A stretch of DNA of 52,135 nucleotides from Actinomycetota bacterium (GCA_027314515.1 DAHVAR010000146.1:1-52135), one strand, 5' to 3'; shown: positions 18,134-27,280, counted from the stretch's first letter. Numbers and translations: made by a program. The notes: generated from the sequence alone by a model not told the origin.

Positions 18134-18772
18134 CTACCGGCCGCGCGGCGTGCCGCCGCTGCGGGCAAGCCACACCGGGATCGCCAGGCCGGCCGCGATG
18201 ACCGCGATGACCGCGACCGCGATCCGGACCACAGCCGCGGCAGAGCCAGGCGGGAAGCCGGGCAGCGCGGCCGCGCCCGCTGACAGTGCGGTCAGCCCGA
18301 CGCCGATACTGAGCAGCGGCAACTGCCCGCGCAACAGCCGGGCGCTGAGCCTGGTCTCGGCTAGGTGCACGGCTAGCAGGTAACCGGTCAGCGCCACGCC
18401 CAGCACGGCGGTGTGCCAGGGCGGCGCCGGGTGCAGTGCCTCAAGTACTGCCACGGCCACGATCATCAGCTCTGTCCAGGGCAGCGCGGTTACCAGGCTG
18501 ACGAGTTGCCGGGCGATCCGGTCCGCGACGGAGAACGCGGCGAGGGTGTCGGTATCGCGCATGCTGACGGCGGTGGCGGCAAGCTGGGCCATGCTCATCA
18601 CCCCGGCCGCGATGGCGATCACCAGCGCCACTGGTGCGCCCCGCCCGGTCAGCGGCAAGGCCGCCCAGCAGATGACGCCGGCCGCGAGCACCCCGGCGGC
18701 GGCAAGCCCGGCACGGGGCAGCCGCGACCGCTGCGCTTCGGGCGGCACGGGACCTGCCGCGGGCCGGCTCAC
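18134..18772 (-). CDS. Integral membrane protein of the MoxR/DUF58 operon
   Basis: 212 aa, Ala/Leu/Val-rich with about six hydrophobic segments (for example LAAAGVLAAGVICWAALPL, ALVIAIAAGVMSMAQLAATAV, WTELMIVAVAVLEAL, TAVLGVALTGYLLAVHL, VVRIAVAVIAVIAAGLAIPVWL). There is no recognisable catalytic motif. Its ATG overlaps the DUF58 stop (18769-18772), so it is the last gene of the five-gene coupled operon. It probably belongs to the same membrane assembly; specific function unknown. Confidence 0.8.
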   Translation of the reverse strand: MSRPAAGPVPPEAQRSRLPRAGLAAAGVLAAGVICWAALPLTGRGAPVALVIAIAAGVMSMAQLAATAVSMRDTDTLAAFSVADRIARQLVSLVTALPWTELMIVAVAVLEALHPAPPWHTAVLGVALTGYLLAVHLAETRLSARLLRGQLPLLSIGVGLTALSAGAAALPGFPPGSAAAVVRIAVAVIAVIAAGLAIPVWLARSGGTPRGR

Positions 18773-20049
18773 CGGCTGGCCACCAGGGGCCGCCGGGTGT
18801 ACGGCGCCAGCGGGACATCCAGGCTGCTGGTTCCGTCCCAGTGCACGACCGGCACGCCGATCTGCGTCAGCGAGAACCGGACGGCTTGCTGCTCCAGTCG
18901 CCAGGTGCGGGTGGTCAGCCGGGACATCCTGCTGCCGTCGTGGGCAGGCTCGGCATTGAGAACGTCGATGACGAGCACGCTGAAGCCGCGTTCCCGCAAA
19001 TCGCGCAGCGCCTCGATAATCTGCGGGTCGAGCAGCGGGCTGAAGACCAGGATCAGCGCGCCCGGCGGCAGCGCGGCGCGCGGCAGCCGGGTGAACCCCG
19101 ACTTGCGTTCCCAGCCGCCCGGCGCGGAGGTCATCTCCGCTAGCAGCCGATGGCAGTGCCGCTGCCCCTGGCCAGGGCCGACCCAGCTGAGCCGGCCAGC
19201 GTAAATGATCAGCCCGACGCGGTCGCGCTTCGCCAGGTAACGTGTCACGACCCCGGCCGCGCCGCGCAGAACCAGGTCGAGCGAGGTTGCCCCCGGCACT
19301 CCGACATCCGTCGTCTCGTCAGCGATGACGACGACGTTCTGGGTCCGCTCGGCAGCGAAGGTGGTCAGGTGCAGGGTCCCGCGCCGGGTGGTGGCCGGCC
19401 AGTTGATCCGGCGCTGCCTGTCGCCGGGCACGAACTCACGCACGCCGGCGAACTCACCGCCGTCACCGGTGGTCCTGGCCGGATGCTCGCCAAGCCGGCT
19501 CGGCAGGCGGCTGAGCACGACGGTCTGCGCCAGCTGCGCCGGTTCCGGCAGGCAGGTCACGTAGGGCAGTTGCGCGAGCGCCTTGCCCTCGAAGAGTTGG
19601 TAGCGATCGGTGAAGGTGATCGCCAGGATGCCGGGGAAGTACCTGCCCCAGCGACCCGGCATCAGCCACAGGACCGCCGCCCGGTCCTGCTGACCATCGG
19701 GAAGGGTCACGGCATCGCCGGTGCTGACGGCATCAGCAGGCTCGACCAGCAGCCTCGCCAGGTAATCCTGCTGCCCGTGGAGTTCGACGTGGAGGCTGGT
19801 CCTCGTCCCTTCGACCAGGCTGGTGCTTGTCATGCTGGCGGCCACGCTGACCTGAGGGGACCGACCAGATCGCCACGTTCCGAGCAGCACCAGCGCGGGC
19901 GCTGCCAGCCCGGCGAACTCGGGCCGGCCGGTGATCACGGCGAGGATGATGCCCGTCAGCGCCAGCACGAGCAGCCGCCGGGCATGCGCGGACAGGCTCC
20001 ATTGGACCGGCAGCTGCCGCGGTGCCGCGTGCCCGCTGCCGTCAGGCAA
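18769..20049 (-). CDS. DUF58 domain protein
   Basis: 426 aa. Two N-terminal membrane helices (LLVLALTGIILAVITG and AGLAAPALVLLGT) precede a beta-rich region, then the DUF58 core: GEFAGVREFVPGDRQRRINWPATTRRGTLHLTTFAAERTQNVVVIADETTDVG (about residues 195-250), a von Willebrand A-like fold. DUF58 proteins are regular partners of MoxR AAA+ ATPases, which are thought to remodel or activate them. The start at 20049 overlaps the MoxR stop by eight bases. The metal-binding DxSxS motif of true vWA domains is replaced here by ADETTD. Confidence 0.9.
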   Translation of the reverse strand: MPDGSGHAAPRQLPVQWSLSAHARRLLVLALTGIILAVITGRPEFAGLAAPALVLLGTWRSGRSPQVSVAASMTSTSLVEGTRTSLHVELHGQQDYLARLLVEPADAVSTGDAVTLPDGQQDRAAVLWLMPGRWGRYFPGILAITFTDRYQLFEGKALAQLPYVTCLPEPAQLAQTVVLSRLPSRLGEHPARTTGDGGEFAGVREFVPGDRQRRINWPATTRRGTLHLTTFAAERTQNVVVIADETTDVGVPGATSLDLVLRGAAGVVTRYLAKRDRVGLIIYAGRLSWVGPGQGQRHCHRLLAEMTSAPGGWERKSGFTRLPRAALPPGALILVFSPLLDPQIIEALRDLRERGFSVLVIDVLNAEPAHDGSRMSRLTTRTWRLEQQAVRFSLTQIGVPVVHWDGTSSLDVPLAPYTRRPLVASR

Positions 20050-21025
20050 CGACAGCTGCCGGGTCGGTCTGCGGTACCGGAACGCTGCCCAGCAAGCCGG
20101 CGATCACGTCATCGGCCAGGACCTGGCGCACCCACAGTTCCGGTCGCAGCGTGATCCGGTGCGCCAGGGCCGGAACGGCTACCCGCTTGACGTCGTCGGG
20201 CACCACGTAGTCCCGGTGCTCCAGCAGGGCCTGAGCCCTGGCCAGCTGCACCAGGGCCAGCCCGCCGCGCGGGCTCGCACCCACCTGGATCTGCGCATGA
20301 CTCCGGGTGGCCTGAACGATCGCGACGATGTAGCTGAGGATGTCCGCGGACACCTCGACCTGCTCCAGCGACTCGCGCATGGCGATCAGCTCAGCACCGG
20401 TGGTGACCGGGCTCAGCTCTGCCGTCTCCTGGCCGCGGTCGAGCCTGCGCGCAAGCATGGCCACCTCGTCCCCGGTGGCGAGGTATCCGAGGCGCAGCCG
20501 GACCAGGAACCTGTCAAGCTGGGCCTCCGGAAGCTCATAGGTTCCCTCGTACTCGATCGGGTTGTCGGTGGCCAGCACGACGAACGGCCGCGGCAGCGGG
20601 CGGGTGACGCCGTCCATGCTGACCTGCCCCTCGCCCATCGCCTCGAGCAGCGCGGCCTGCGTCTTCGGCGGCGTTCTGTTGATCTCGTCGGCGAGCAGCA
20701 GCTGAGTGAAGACGGGTCCTGGCCGGAACACCATCTCGCCGGACCGCTGGTCGTACAGCGGTGCCCCGACCACGTCAGAGGGCAGCAGGTCGGGCGTGAA
20801 CTGAATGCGGGCGAACTCCAGCCCGAGCGTGGTGGCGAAGGATCTGGCTATCAGCGTCTTGCCGAGCCCGGGCAGGTCTTCAAGCAGGACATGGCCGCCG
20901 GCCAAGATGGCGATCAGGACGAGCTCAAGGCTCCGGCGACGGCCCACGACGGCCCGTTCGATCTCGTCAAGCACCGCCACAGCGCGCTCCGCCGTAAGGC
21001 GGGGCGTCCAGTAAGGTTCGGTCAT
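20042..21025 (-). CDS. MoxR-family AAA+ ATPase
   Basis: 327 aa. Walker A LEDLPGLGKT (about residues 49-57), Walker B LLLADEINR (109-117) with following TPPKTQAALLEAM, and sensor region VLATDNPIEYEGTYELPEAQLDRFL are all intact, so ATP hydrolysis is expected. MoxR proteins act as chaperones that assemble or activate partner complexes. The ATG at 21025 forms an ATGA overlap with the preceding stop (21022-21024), which decides the start against the longer ORF to 21127. It lies between a membrane protein and its DUF58 partner. Confidence 0.94.
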   Translation of the reverse strand: MTEPYWTPRLTAERAVAVLDEIERAVVGRRRSLELVLIAILAGGHVLLEDLPGLGKTLIARSFATTLGLEFARIQFTPDLLPSDVVGAPLYDQRSGEMVFRPGPVFTQLLLADEINRTPPKTQAALLEAMGEGQVSMDGVTRPLPRPFVVLATDNPIEYEGTYELPEAQLDRFLVRLRLGYLATGDEVAMLARRLDRGQETAELSPVTTGAELIAMRESLEQVEVSADILSYIVAIVQATRSHAQIQVGASPRGGLALVQLARAQALLEHRDYVVPDDVKRVAVPALAHRITLRPELWVRQVLADDVIAGLLGSVPVPQTDPAAVVA

Positions 21026-21585
21026 AGTCGCTCCAGTCGGTCGATGATCGCGGCGAGCGCGCGTACCGGGATTCCGTCTCGATGCTGATCGGTCTGCGGT
21101 GGCCGGGCCGGGTCGAGCCAGAACCATAGCGAGTCGTCGCGGCGGCCAGGCAGCAGCAGCCGCCTGGCCGTCGCCGGGTCGCTAGACAGGCTAACCCCGT
21201 GCCGTTCGGCCAGCCGGGCGGCCAGCAGATGCTGCAGTACCGGGCGCAGTTCGGTGTCATAGCTGGTCATCGAGGTAGTCGCGTCCTGCAGTAGTCGGCG
21301 CTTGCCCCAGAACCCCAGGAAGCTGGTGTGCTGCCGGCCCTGCCGCGCAGCCTGCTCGATCAGCGGCTGGCTGCCCGCCGGGATGAGCGCAGGCAGCAGG
21401 GCTAGTGCGGCGATGGCCCAGCCGCAGACCGTGAAGGCCGCGGCACCGAGGCCGGCATAGGCATAGACGGCGAGGCTGGTAGCTAGCACGAGGACCGCGG
21501 CGCAGGCAAGCTCGGGCCAGGCGGAGAGCCAGCCGTCAGCAGCCTGGCTTGCCCGGGTATCATCTTGGCCGCCCGGATGCGTCAC
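21022..21585 (-). CDS. Membrane protein of the MoxR/DUF58 operon
   Basis: 187 aa with two hydrophobic segments near the N-terminus (ELACAAVLVLATSLAVYAYAGL and AAFTVCGWAIAALALLPALIP) and a soluble remainder carrying Arg/Leu-rich helices (TELRPVLQHLLAARLAERHGV) and WFWLDPARPP, which resembles the uncharacterised protein often found between DUF4129 and MoxR genes in actinobacteria. It overlaps both neighbours by four bases. Function unknown. Confidence 0.82.
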   Translation of the reverse strand: MTHPGGQDDTRASQAADGWLSAWPELACAAVLVLATSLAVYAYAGLGAAAFTVCGWAIAALALLPALIPAGSQPLIEQAARQGRQHTSFLGFWGKRRLLQDATTSMTSYDTELRPVLQHLLAARLAERHGVSLSSDPATARRLLLPGRRDDSLWFWLDPARPPQTDQHRDGIPVRALAAIIDRLERL

Positions 21586-22502
21586 CTGGTCACCGGCCTG
21601 ATAGCCGGGCCGGCCTGCGGCGAGCCGGGCGCGCCGCCGGCGGCAGCCGGGATTGCGTGCAGCTCGGCGGAGATCGCATCGAGAGCCTGCCTGGCGTCGT
21701 GCTTAGCCGCATCGGCAAGCGGATGGCTGGAGAACCGGGCCTCGTAGAACAACGCGGTCAGCGCGGCTGCGGCCGGCCCGTGGAGCAAGCCGGCGGTGAC
21801 TGCCCTGGAGAGCAGCTCGTCCGGGGTCTCCGCGACGGTCCTGGCCGCGCCGGCTCCGGCGAGGCTGCCCTCCATCGCGGCATAGCACGCGATGATCGCC
21901 GCCCGCGCGTCATCGACCGCGTGCAGCGCGGTGCGGCCGGACTCGACCGCTTTGCGCAGCTCGACGCTGTCGTCGGCGATGTCGGCAGGGTAGCCCGCTG
22001 GCCAGAGCGCGCGCATCCGCCTGATGACGAGAACGCAGGCGGCGAGGGCAGCCAGCACGATGAGGGCTATCGCCGCGTACAGGATGTAGCGGCCGTCCGC
22101 CGGCGCCAGCGGCCGGATCAGGCGGCCGGGCCGCCGGATGTTCGGCTTGGCGCGCGCGCTCAGCGCCCTGAGCAGCTTGCTCCCGCCCCTGACCCCGGTC
22201 AGGTTGACCGCTGCGACCACGGCGATCACGATCATGGCGAACGCAGTCAGGTAACGCACCGCCGTGCGCAGCCTGCGCGCCAGGTGCCCGGCCGCTGGCC
22301 GGCGCCTGGCCCGGACGGCCAGCACGACCTGCAGCGCGACGAGCGCGGTCTGCAGGCCGATCCCGATGGCGAGCGCATCCGGGCGCCACGGCCCCCGCCC
22401 GGCCACGGCAGGCCCGGCGGCCCGGATCCCGGCGATGACCGTCACCAGCAGCAGCGCGATGATCACCGGCCGGCTGTAGCGGGCGAGACCAGGCGAGCTC
22501 AT
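21582..22502 (-). CDS. DUF4129 domain membrane protein
   Basis: 306 aa from the ATG at 22502; a TTG at 22520 is also possible. Three or four hydrophobic segments (VIIALLLVTVIAGI, LAIGIGLQTALVALQVVLAV, LTAFAMIVIAVVAAVNL, ILYAAIALIVLAALAACVLVI) lead into the C-terminal DUF4129 domain: DDARAAIIACYAAMEGSLAGAG..ETPDELLSRAV..AAALTALFYEARFSSHPL. DUF4129 is typically found fused to or beside transglutaminase-like proteins in MoxR/DUF58 gene sets, but no transglutaminase gene is present here. It is the first gene of the operon. Confidence 0.88.
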   Translation of the reverse strand: MSSPGLARYSRPVIIALLLVTVIAGIRAAGPAVAGRGPWRPDALAIGIGLQTALVALQVVLAVRARRRPAAGHLARRLRTAVRYLTAFAMIVIAVVAAVNLTGVRGGSKLLRALSARAKPNIRRPGRLIRPLAPADGRYILYAAIALIVLAALAACVLVIRRMRALWPAGYPADIADDSVELRKAVESGRTALHAVDDARAAIIACYAAMEGSLAGAGAARTVAETPDELLSRAVTAGLLHGPAAAALTALFYEARFSSHPLADAAKHDARQALDAISAELHAIPAAAGGAPGSPQAGPAIRPVTR

Positions 22503-22684
22503 GGTGGTCTTCCCGGGCAAGATCAGGCACCAATCGGGCGGTCGGCGGGAGAGCGAGGGTTACCGGCTACGGCTAGGGACAGGCCGGCGACCCTAGCTGA
22601 ATTTTCATAGTCCCTGGCATGTTAAACCTCTCGCCCGAAGGCCCAAAATAGCTCAGCCTGACCAGTTGCGCGCCGGCCTGCCGT

Positions 22685-22709
22685 GGGATCGCGATGGTAT
22701 CGTCATCCC
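22685..22709 (+). promoter_or_regulatory. Operator dyad and leaderless -10 box of the first antitoxin gene
   Basis: A 25-bp interrupted dyad (GGGAT--CGAT, spacer GGT, ATCG--ATCCC) is centred at 22697 and ends directly at the ATG (22710). It encloses TATCGT at 22698-22703, six bases before the ATG, and no ribosome binding site is present. This fits a leaderless transcript repressed by the antitoxin itself. Confidence 0.6.
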
Positions 22710-22946
22710 ATGGAGGCTGTGATTGACCAGGGTGGCCGGATCGTCCTGCCCAAGCCCATTCGCGACGCGCTCGGCCTGCTGCCCGGTACCAAGGTCGATA
22801 TCTCGCCGTACGGCGCGGGCGTCCAGATAGTGCCGGCCGGCCGGACGGCCCGGCTGGTGGAAGAGGACGGCGTGCTTGTCTCGGCGGGCGGGACGCCGGT
22901 CGACGACGACGTCGTCTTCGCGCTCATCGACGCCGGCCGCAGGTGA
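22710..22946 (+). CDS. AbrB/MazE-type antitoxin (VapB)
   Basis: 78 aa. The N-terminal swapped-hairpin AbrB domain is clear: [39 protein letters not shown]. The C-terminal tail ([14 protein letters not shown]) should bind and block the toxin. The ATG at 22710 is used because it sits at the end of the operator dyad; the ORF upstream to 22683 has no support. Its stop overlaps the GTG of the PIN toxin gene, so antitoxin is made first. Confidence 0.88.
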   Translation: MEAVIDQGGRIVLPKPIRDALGLLPGTKVDISPYGAGVQIVPAGRTARLVEEDGVLVSAGGTPVDDDVVFALIDAGRR

Positions 22947-23350
22947 CGGTCGCGATCGATACCAGTGTGGCCGTGCCGCTGCTTGTCCGCTCACACCGTG
23001 ATCACGCGGCCGTCGTCCGCTGGTGGGACGGGCAGCAGGTGGCGCTGAGTGGCCACGCGCTCGCCGAGACCTACTCGGTGCTCACCCGGCTTCCCGGCGA
23101 CGCGCGCCTGGCGCCGTCCGACGCGGCACGCCTGCTCAACTCTCGCTTCGAAGCGCCGCTCGTGCTCAGCGGCCCGGTTGCCCGGGCTCTGCCGGACACT
23201 CTCAGCCTGCTGTCCATTGCGGGCGGCGCCGTCTACGACGCGCTCGTCGCGCTGGCCGCCAGAGAGCACGGGGTAGCCCTGGCGACCAGGGACGCTCGGG
23301 CACAGGCCACCTATGACGCCGTCGGCGTTAAAGTCATCGTCGTAACGTGA
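22943..23350 (+). CDS. PIN-domain toxin (VapC)
   Basis: 135 aa ribonuclease of the PIN fold. Acidic active-site residues are visible: D6 in [12 protein letters not shown] in [17 protein letters not shown] in [15 protein letters not shown] and D in [11 protein letters not shown] toxins usually cut tRNA or rRNA when free of antitoxin. It starts with GTG in a GTGA overlap with the AbrB-type antitoxin gene. Confidence 0.9.
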   Translation: MTVAIDTSVAVPLLVRSHRDHAAVVRWWDGQQVALSGHALAETYSVLTRLPGDARLAPSDAARLLNSRFEAPLVLSGPVARALPDTLSLLSIAGGAVYDALVALAAREHGVALATRDARAQATYDAVGVKVIVVT

Positions 23351-23543
23351 GCATTCCGGCGGCCGGCCGGCGCCGTATGCCCATGGGTGCCCGGCAGGCC
23401 GGCACGTTCACCGGAATCACTCTCACGAATGATGCGAGCGCGCGAGGAACCTGGAAGGGTATAGCCGACAAGCGGCGCCTGCCGCGCAGTCGCCGCCGAC
23501 GGCAGCGGGCGCGGCAGGCCGGGGAACGCTGAGCGGAGGAACA

Positions 23544-24551
23544 GTGATCTCGCCGACGATGCCGCCGGCCGGCGGCCGGGTCGCGGATGCCCCGGCCGCG
23601 GTGATTCAGGCGGCAGCGCTGACCAAGTGCTACGGCACCACGGTCACGGCGCTTGACGCCCTTACGATCACAGTCGGCGCCGGCGTCACCGGCCTGATCG
23701 GGGCCAACGGCGCCGGCAAGTCGACGCTGGTCAAGATTCTGCTCGGGCTGCTTGAGCCGACCGGCGGCACCGCGTCGGTGCTCGGCCGCGACTGCGTGAC
23801 CGACGGGTTCGCGATCAGGACGCTGACCGGGTACATGCCCGAGCACGACTGCCTGCCACCCGACGTGACAGCCACCGAGCTGGTGACGCACTTCGGCCGG
23901 ATGTCCGGCCTGCCAGCCAGCGCCGCGCGGGAGCGCGCCGCCGACTCGCTCCGGCACGTTGGCCTCTACGAGGAGCGCTACCGCCAGATCGGCACCTACT
24001 CGACCGGCATGAGGCAGCGGGTCAAGCTGGCGCAAGCCCTGGTAGGCGACCCGCGGCTGCTGCTACTCGACGAGCCGACCAACGGCCTGGACCCGGCCGG
24101 CCGGACGGCGATGCTCGAGCTGATCGCGCGGATCGGGTCCGAGTTCGGCATCTCGATCCTCGTCGCCTCGCACCTGCTCGGTGAGATCGAGCAGATCTGC
24201 GATCAGGTCGTCGCAATCGACGGCGGCCGCCTGTTGCGTGCCGACACCATCAGCTCGGTCACGAAGGCCAGCGCAGTCCTGCTGGTAGAAGTCGACGAGG
24301 GCGCCGAGTTGCTGCAGGCCGAGCTGATCAGGCGGGGCCTGACGCCGGCACCCTTCCAGCGCGGCCTGCTCGTGCAACTGGCTGGCGACGAAACTTACGA
24401 CGTGATCCGGGACAGCGTCGCCGACCTCGGCCTGCCGCTGAGCCGGATGGAACAGCGAAGGCACCGGATCGAGGAGCTGTTCCGTGCCGACCCAGCCCTG
24501 GCGGCAGTCCTGCCAGCATCGCAGCCGACGGGAGCATCAAGTGGCAGCTGA
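23544..24551 (+). CDS. ABC transporter ATP-binding protein (first pair)
   Basis: 335 aa exporter-type ATPase. Walker A GANGAGKST (about residues 53-61), Q-loop region GYMPEHDCL, signature YSTGMRQR in place of LSGGQ, Walker B RLLLLDEPTNGLD and switch His in VASHLLGEIE. A regulatory C-terminal part of about 100 aa follows, as in drug-resistance and lantibiotic-immunity ATPases. GGAGG lies before the GTG start. Its stop overlaps the start of the permease gene by 11 bases. With the next three genes it forms a compact four-gene operon. Confidence 0.92.
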   Translation: MISPTMPPAGGRVADAPAAVIQAAALTKCYGTTVTALDALTITVGAGVTGLIGANGAGKSTLVKILLGLLEPTGGTASVLGRDCVTDGFAIRTLTGYMPEHDCLPPDVTATELVTHFGRMSGLPASAARERAADSLRHVGLYEERYRQIGTYSTGMRQRVKLAQALVGDPRLLLLDEPTNGLDPAGRTAMLELIARIGSEFGISILVASHLLGEIEQICDQVVAIDGGRLLRADTISSVTKASAVLLVEVDEGAELLQAELIRRGLTPAPFQRGLLVQLAGDETYDVIRDSVADLGLPLSRMEQRRHRIEELFRADPALAAVLPASQPTGASSGS

Positions 24552-25584
24552 CGCCACCGGGGGCGGCGGGCAGGCCGGCCCTGCTGCCGCTGAGGGCAAT
24601 TACCGGGCGGCCAGTATCGCCGGGGCCGCCGCCCAGAGCGCCGGCAACGGCAGCGATACCACGACCGGCCGGGGCGGCGTCATCCACAACATCGGCTACC
24701 GCCGGTATGACGCCATCCGGCTCGGGCGCCCGGCAATCGTCAGGGCGCTGATGTGGCATAGCCTTCGGTCCGCGTTCGGCCTCCGGCGCGGCGCCAAGGC
24801 GAAGATCTTCCCGTCGCTGCTGTTCGCCATCATGTGCCTGCCTGCCGTGGTCAACGCGGTGGCGCTGGCTACCCACCCGGGCGGTAGCCCGATCATCAGT
24901 TACGACAGCTACGTGCCGTCGATCCGCACTGTGGTGATGCTGATCTTCGTGGCGCTGGAGGCACCCAACGTCGTCTCGGCTGACCTGCGCAACCACACGC
25001 TGCCGCTGTACTTCGCCAGGCCGATCCGCCGGATCGACTACCCGGCCGCCAAGCTCGCCGCGTTCGTGCTTGCCTGCCTGCTGATGGTCGAGATCCCGGT
25101 GCTCATCCTGTACCTCGGCAACGTCTCGCAGGTGCATGGCACGCACGCGGTCTTCGAGCAGACCCTGCAGCTCGGGCCTGGCCTGCTCTACGGGGCCGCC
25201 TGGGCGGTGCTGCTGGCCAGCATCAGCCTGCTGCTGGCCAGCTCAACCGGCAAGCGGGTCTTCGCGATCTGCGCCATCGGCATCCCGCTGTTCTTCTCCT
25301 GGATCCTGGCCAACGTGCTGGCGCATGTCGGCGCCCAGTCGTTCGGCCCGCAAGCTTTCGGCCAGCCATCGGCGCTGACGAGCCTGGCGGGGCTGATCAG
25401 CCCGTTCACCCTGCTCGGCGGCGTGCTGCGCTGGCTGCAGGCACCGAATCCCGGTCCCGCCGCGGCGCTTCAGGCGACGACTGTCGGCCAGTACGGAGCG
25501 CTCTACGGGGCAGTTTTCGTGCTGCTCACCGTCGCGGCGGCCGGCGGCCTGATCCTGCGTTACCGGAAGGTTGGCGTGGCATGA
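24541..25584 (+). CDS. ABC-2 type permease (first pair)
   Basis: 347 aa. The N-terminal 60 residues are Gly/Ala-rich and soluble. The remainder carries about six membrane helices (for example LLFAIMCLPAVVNAVALAT, VVMLIFVALEAPNVVSADL, AAFVLACLLMVEIPVLILYLG, LYGAAWAVLLASISLLLASS, VFAICAIGIPLFFSWILANVLA). The phrase RNHTLPLYFARPIRRIDYPAAKL is the usual ABC-2 motif after helix 2. GTG at 24541 is chosen because GGGAG precedes it; an earlier start would lie deep in the ATPase gene. It is coupled to the second ATPase by an ATGA overlap. Confidence 0.88.
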   Translation: MAADATGGGGQAGPAAAEGNYRAASIAGAAAQSAGNGSDTTTGRGGVIHNIGYRRYDAIRLGRPAIVRALMWHSLRSAFGLRRGAKAKIFPSLLFAIMCLPAVVNAVALATHPGGSPIISYDSYVPSIRTVVMLIFVALEAPNVVSADLRNHTLPLYFARPIRRIDYPAAKLAAFVLACLLMVEIPVLILYLGNVSQVHGTHAVFEQTLQLGPGLLYGAAWAVLLASISLLLASSTGKRVFAICAIGIPLFFSWILANVLAHVGAQSFGPQAFGQPSALTSLAGLISPFTLLGGVLRWLQAPNPGPAAALQATTVGQYGALYGAVFVLLTVAAAGGLILRYRKVGVA

Positions 25585-26492
25585 CGACGATCGAGCTGCG
25601 CGGGGTGTCCCGCTGGTACGGCAACGTCGTGGCCGTGAACGACATCTCGATGACCATCGGCCCCGGCGTCACCGGGCTGCTCGGCCCGAACGGCGCGGGC
25701 AAGACGACCATGCTGAACATGATCGCCGGATTCTTGCCGCCCTCGCGCGGCGAGATCGCCGTGGCCGGCCAGCGGACCTGGCGCAATCCCGCCATGTTCC
25801 GCCAGGTAGGAGTCGTGCCCGAGCGCGACTCGGTGTACGCGTTCCTGACCGGCACCGAGTTCGTCTCGGTCACCGCACGGCTGCACGGGCTGCCCGATGC
25901 CGGCGCGGCGGCGCGACGGGCCATCGAGCTGGTCGAGATGAGCGAAGCGCAGGACCGGCGGATCGCCACCTATTCCAAGGGCATGCGCCAGCGGATCAAG
26001 GTGGCCGCCGCACTGGTCCATGATCCGGAGGTTGTGCTGCTGGACGAGCCGTTCAACGGCATGGACCCGCGGCAGCGGCTGCAGATGATGGACCTGCTGC
26101 ACTATCAGGGCGGCCAGGGCAGGGTGATCGTGTTCAGCTCGCACATCCTCGAGGAGGTGGAGCGGCTGTCCGGCATGATCCAGGTCATCGTCGGCGGCCG
26201 GCTGGCCGCCTCCGGTGATTTCCGGGCCATCCGGCGGCTGATGACGAACCGGCCGCACGTGTTCCTGGTGCACTCATCCGACGACCGGTCGCTCGGCGCG
26301 GCGCTGATCGGGCGGCCCGCGGTCAGCGCGGTCGAGCTGACCGCACACGGCCTGCAGGTTCGCGCGTCCGACTACGGGACGTTCACCAGGGAGGTTGCCG
26401 GAGTCAGCCGCGATCACGGCATCCGGTTGCGGCAGGTGCTGCCCGCCGACGAGTCCCTGGAAAGTGTCTTCACCTACCTGCTGGCGTCGTGA
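25581..26492 (+). CDS. ABC transporter ATP-binding protein (second pair)
   Basis: 303 aa ATPase resembling the first one. Walker A GPNGAGKTT (about residues 36-44), signature YSKGMRQR, Walker B VVLLDEPFNGMD and switch His in FSSHILEEVE are intact. The last 80 residues form a regulatory tail. It is coupled to both neighbours by four-base overlaps. Its presence beside a second permease indicates two related exporters, or one heterotetrameric exporter, made together. Confidence 0.92.
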   Translation: MTTIELRGVSRWYGNVVAVNDISMTIGPGVTGLLGPNGAGKTTMLNMIAGFLPPSRGEIAVAGQRTWRNPAMFRQVGVVPERDSVYAFLTGTEFVSVTARLHGLPDAGAAARRAIELVEMSEAQDRRIATYSKGMRQRIKVAAALVHDPEVVLLDEPFNGMDPRQRLQMMDLLHYQGGQGRVIVFSSHILEEVERLSGMIQVIVGGRLAASGDFRAIRRLMTNRPHVFLVHSSDDRSLGAALIGRPAVSAVELTAHGLQVRASDYGTFTREVAGVSRDHGIRLRQVLPADESLESVFTYLLAS

Positions 26493-27280
26493 TGACGGCC
26501 AGCAAGACGACGGGCCGCCACGCGGACCGTAACGGAACGGGGCGGCCGATGCGTGGCCTGCTCAACGCCGACATCATCCGGCTGACGCTGCGCGCCGCCG
26601 TGAGCCGGCGACGGGCACTGCTGTTCGCGCTGCCAGCGATCATCCTGATCGGCATCTCCGCGCTGCTGAGGGCCAAGGCGCACAATCAGGCCTGGCCGCC
26701 GCAGGTCCTGGGCACGGTCGGATACCTGATCCTCGCGCTGACCGCGCTGATCGTGGGCGGCAGCGTGCTCGGCGCTGACATCGACGACGGCAGCATCCTG
26801 CACCTGCTGGCCACGCCGGTACGCCGGCGAACCGTTGTGCTCAGCAAGTACCTGGTGGCTGTCGTGCTGACGATGGCGTTCGCGGCGGTGCCCGAGTACC
26901 TGGCGGGCGCGATCGCCACCGGCGCCTCGAGCCGCCTGGCCGTCGGCTTGCTCGCGGGCGCTCTGGCCGGCTGCGTTATCTACAACGCGCTGTTCGTCAT
27001 GCTGACCGCGGTGTTCAGTCCCGGTCAGGCGCTGGCGATCGGGCTGCTGTACGTGCTGCTCTGGGAAGGTCTGCTGGCGAGCCTGGTGCCGGGCGTAAGC
27101 CTGCTGTCGGCCGGGCACTACAGCCTCGCGGTGGCGAACTCGATCGCGCACAATGCCGCCCTGCATGCCTACCTCAACCTCGGCACCGGGGCCGGCATGG
27201 GGCTGGTCGTGACGGTCGGGTCGCTGGCGCTCGCCTCGGTCCGGCTGTCCGCGTTCAGCGCCACCGGCGACGTGTCATGA
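26489..27280 (+). CDS. ABC-2 type permease (second pair)
   Basis: 263 aa with about six membrane helices (LLFALPAIILIGISALL, VGYLILALTALIVGGSVLGAD, AVVLTMAFAAVPEYLAGAI, LLAGALAGCVIYNALFVMLTAVF, GLVVTVGSLALASVRL). The segment GSILHLLATPVRRRTVVLSKYLVAVVL after helix 2 is the standard ABC-2 motif. GTG at 26489 and ATG at 26492 are adjacent possible starts, both overlapping the stop of the ATPase gene. It is the last gene of the operon; substrate unknown. Confidence 0.87.
   Translation: MMTASKTTGRHADRNGTGRPMRGLLNADIIRLTLRAAVSRRRALLFALPAIILIGISALLRAKAHNQAWPPQVLGTVGYLILALTALIVGGSVLGADIDDGSILHLLATPVRRRTVVLSKYLVAVVLTMAFAAVPEYLAGAIATGASSRLAVGLLAGALAGCVIYNALFVMLTAVFSPGQALAIGLLYVLLWEGLLASLVPGVSLLSAGHYSLAVANSIAHNAALHAYLNLGTGAGMGLVVTVGSLALASVRLSAFSATGDVS

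Noticed and set aside
24484-24540. Earlier start for the first ABC-2 permease
   Set aside because: It would overlap the ATPase gene by more than 60 bases, and the GTG at 24541 has a ribosome binding site.
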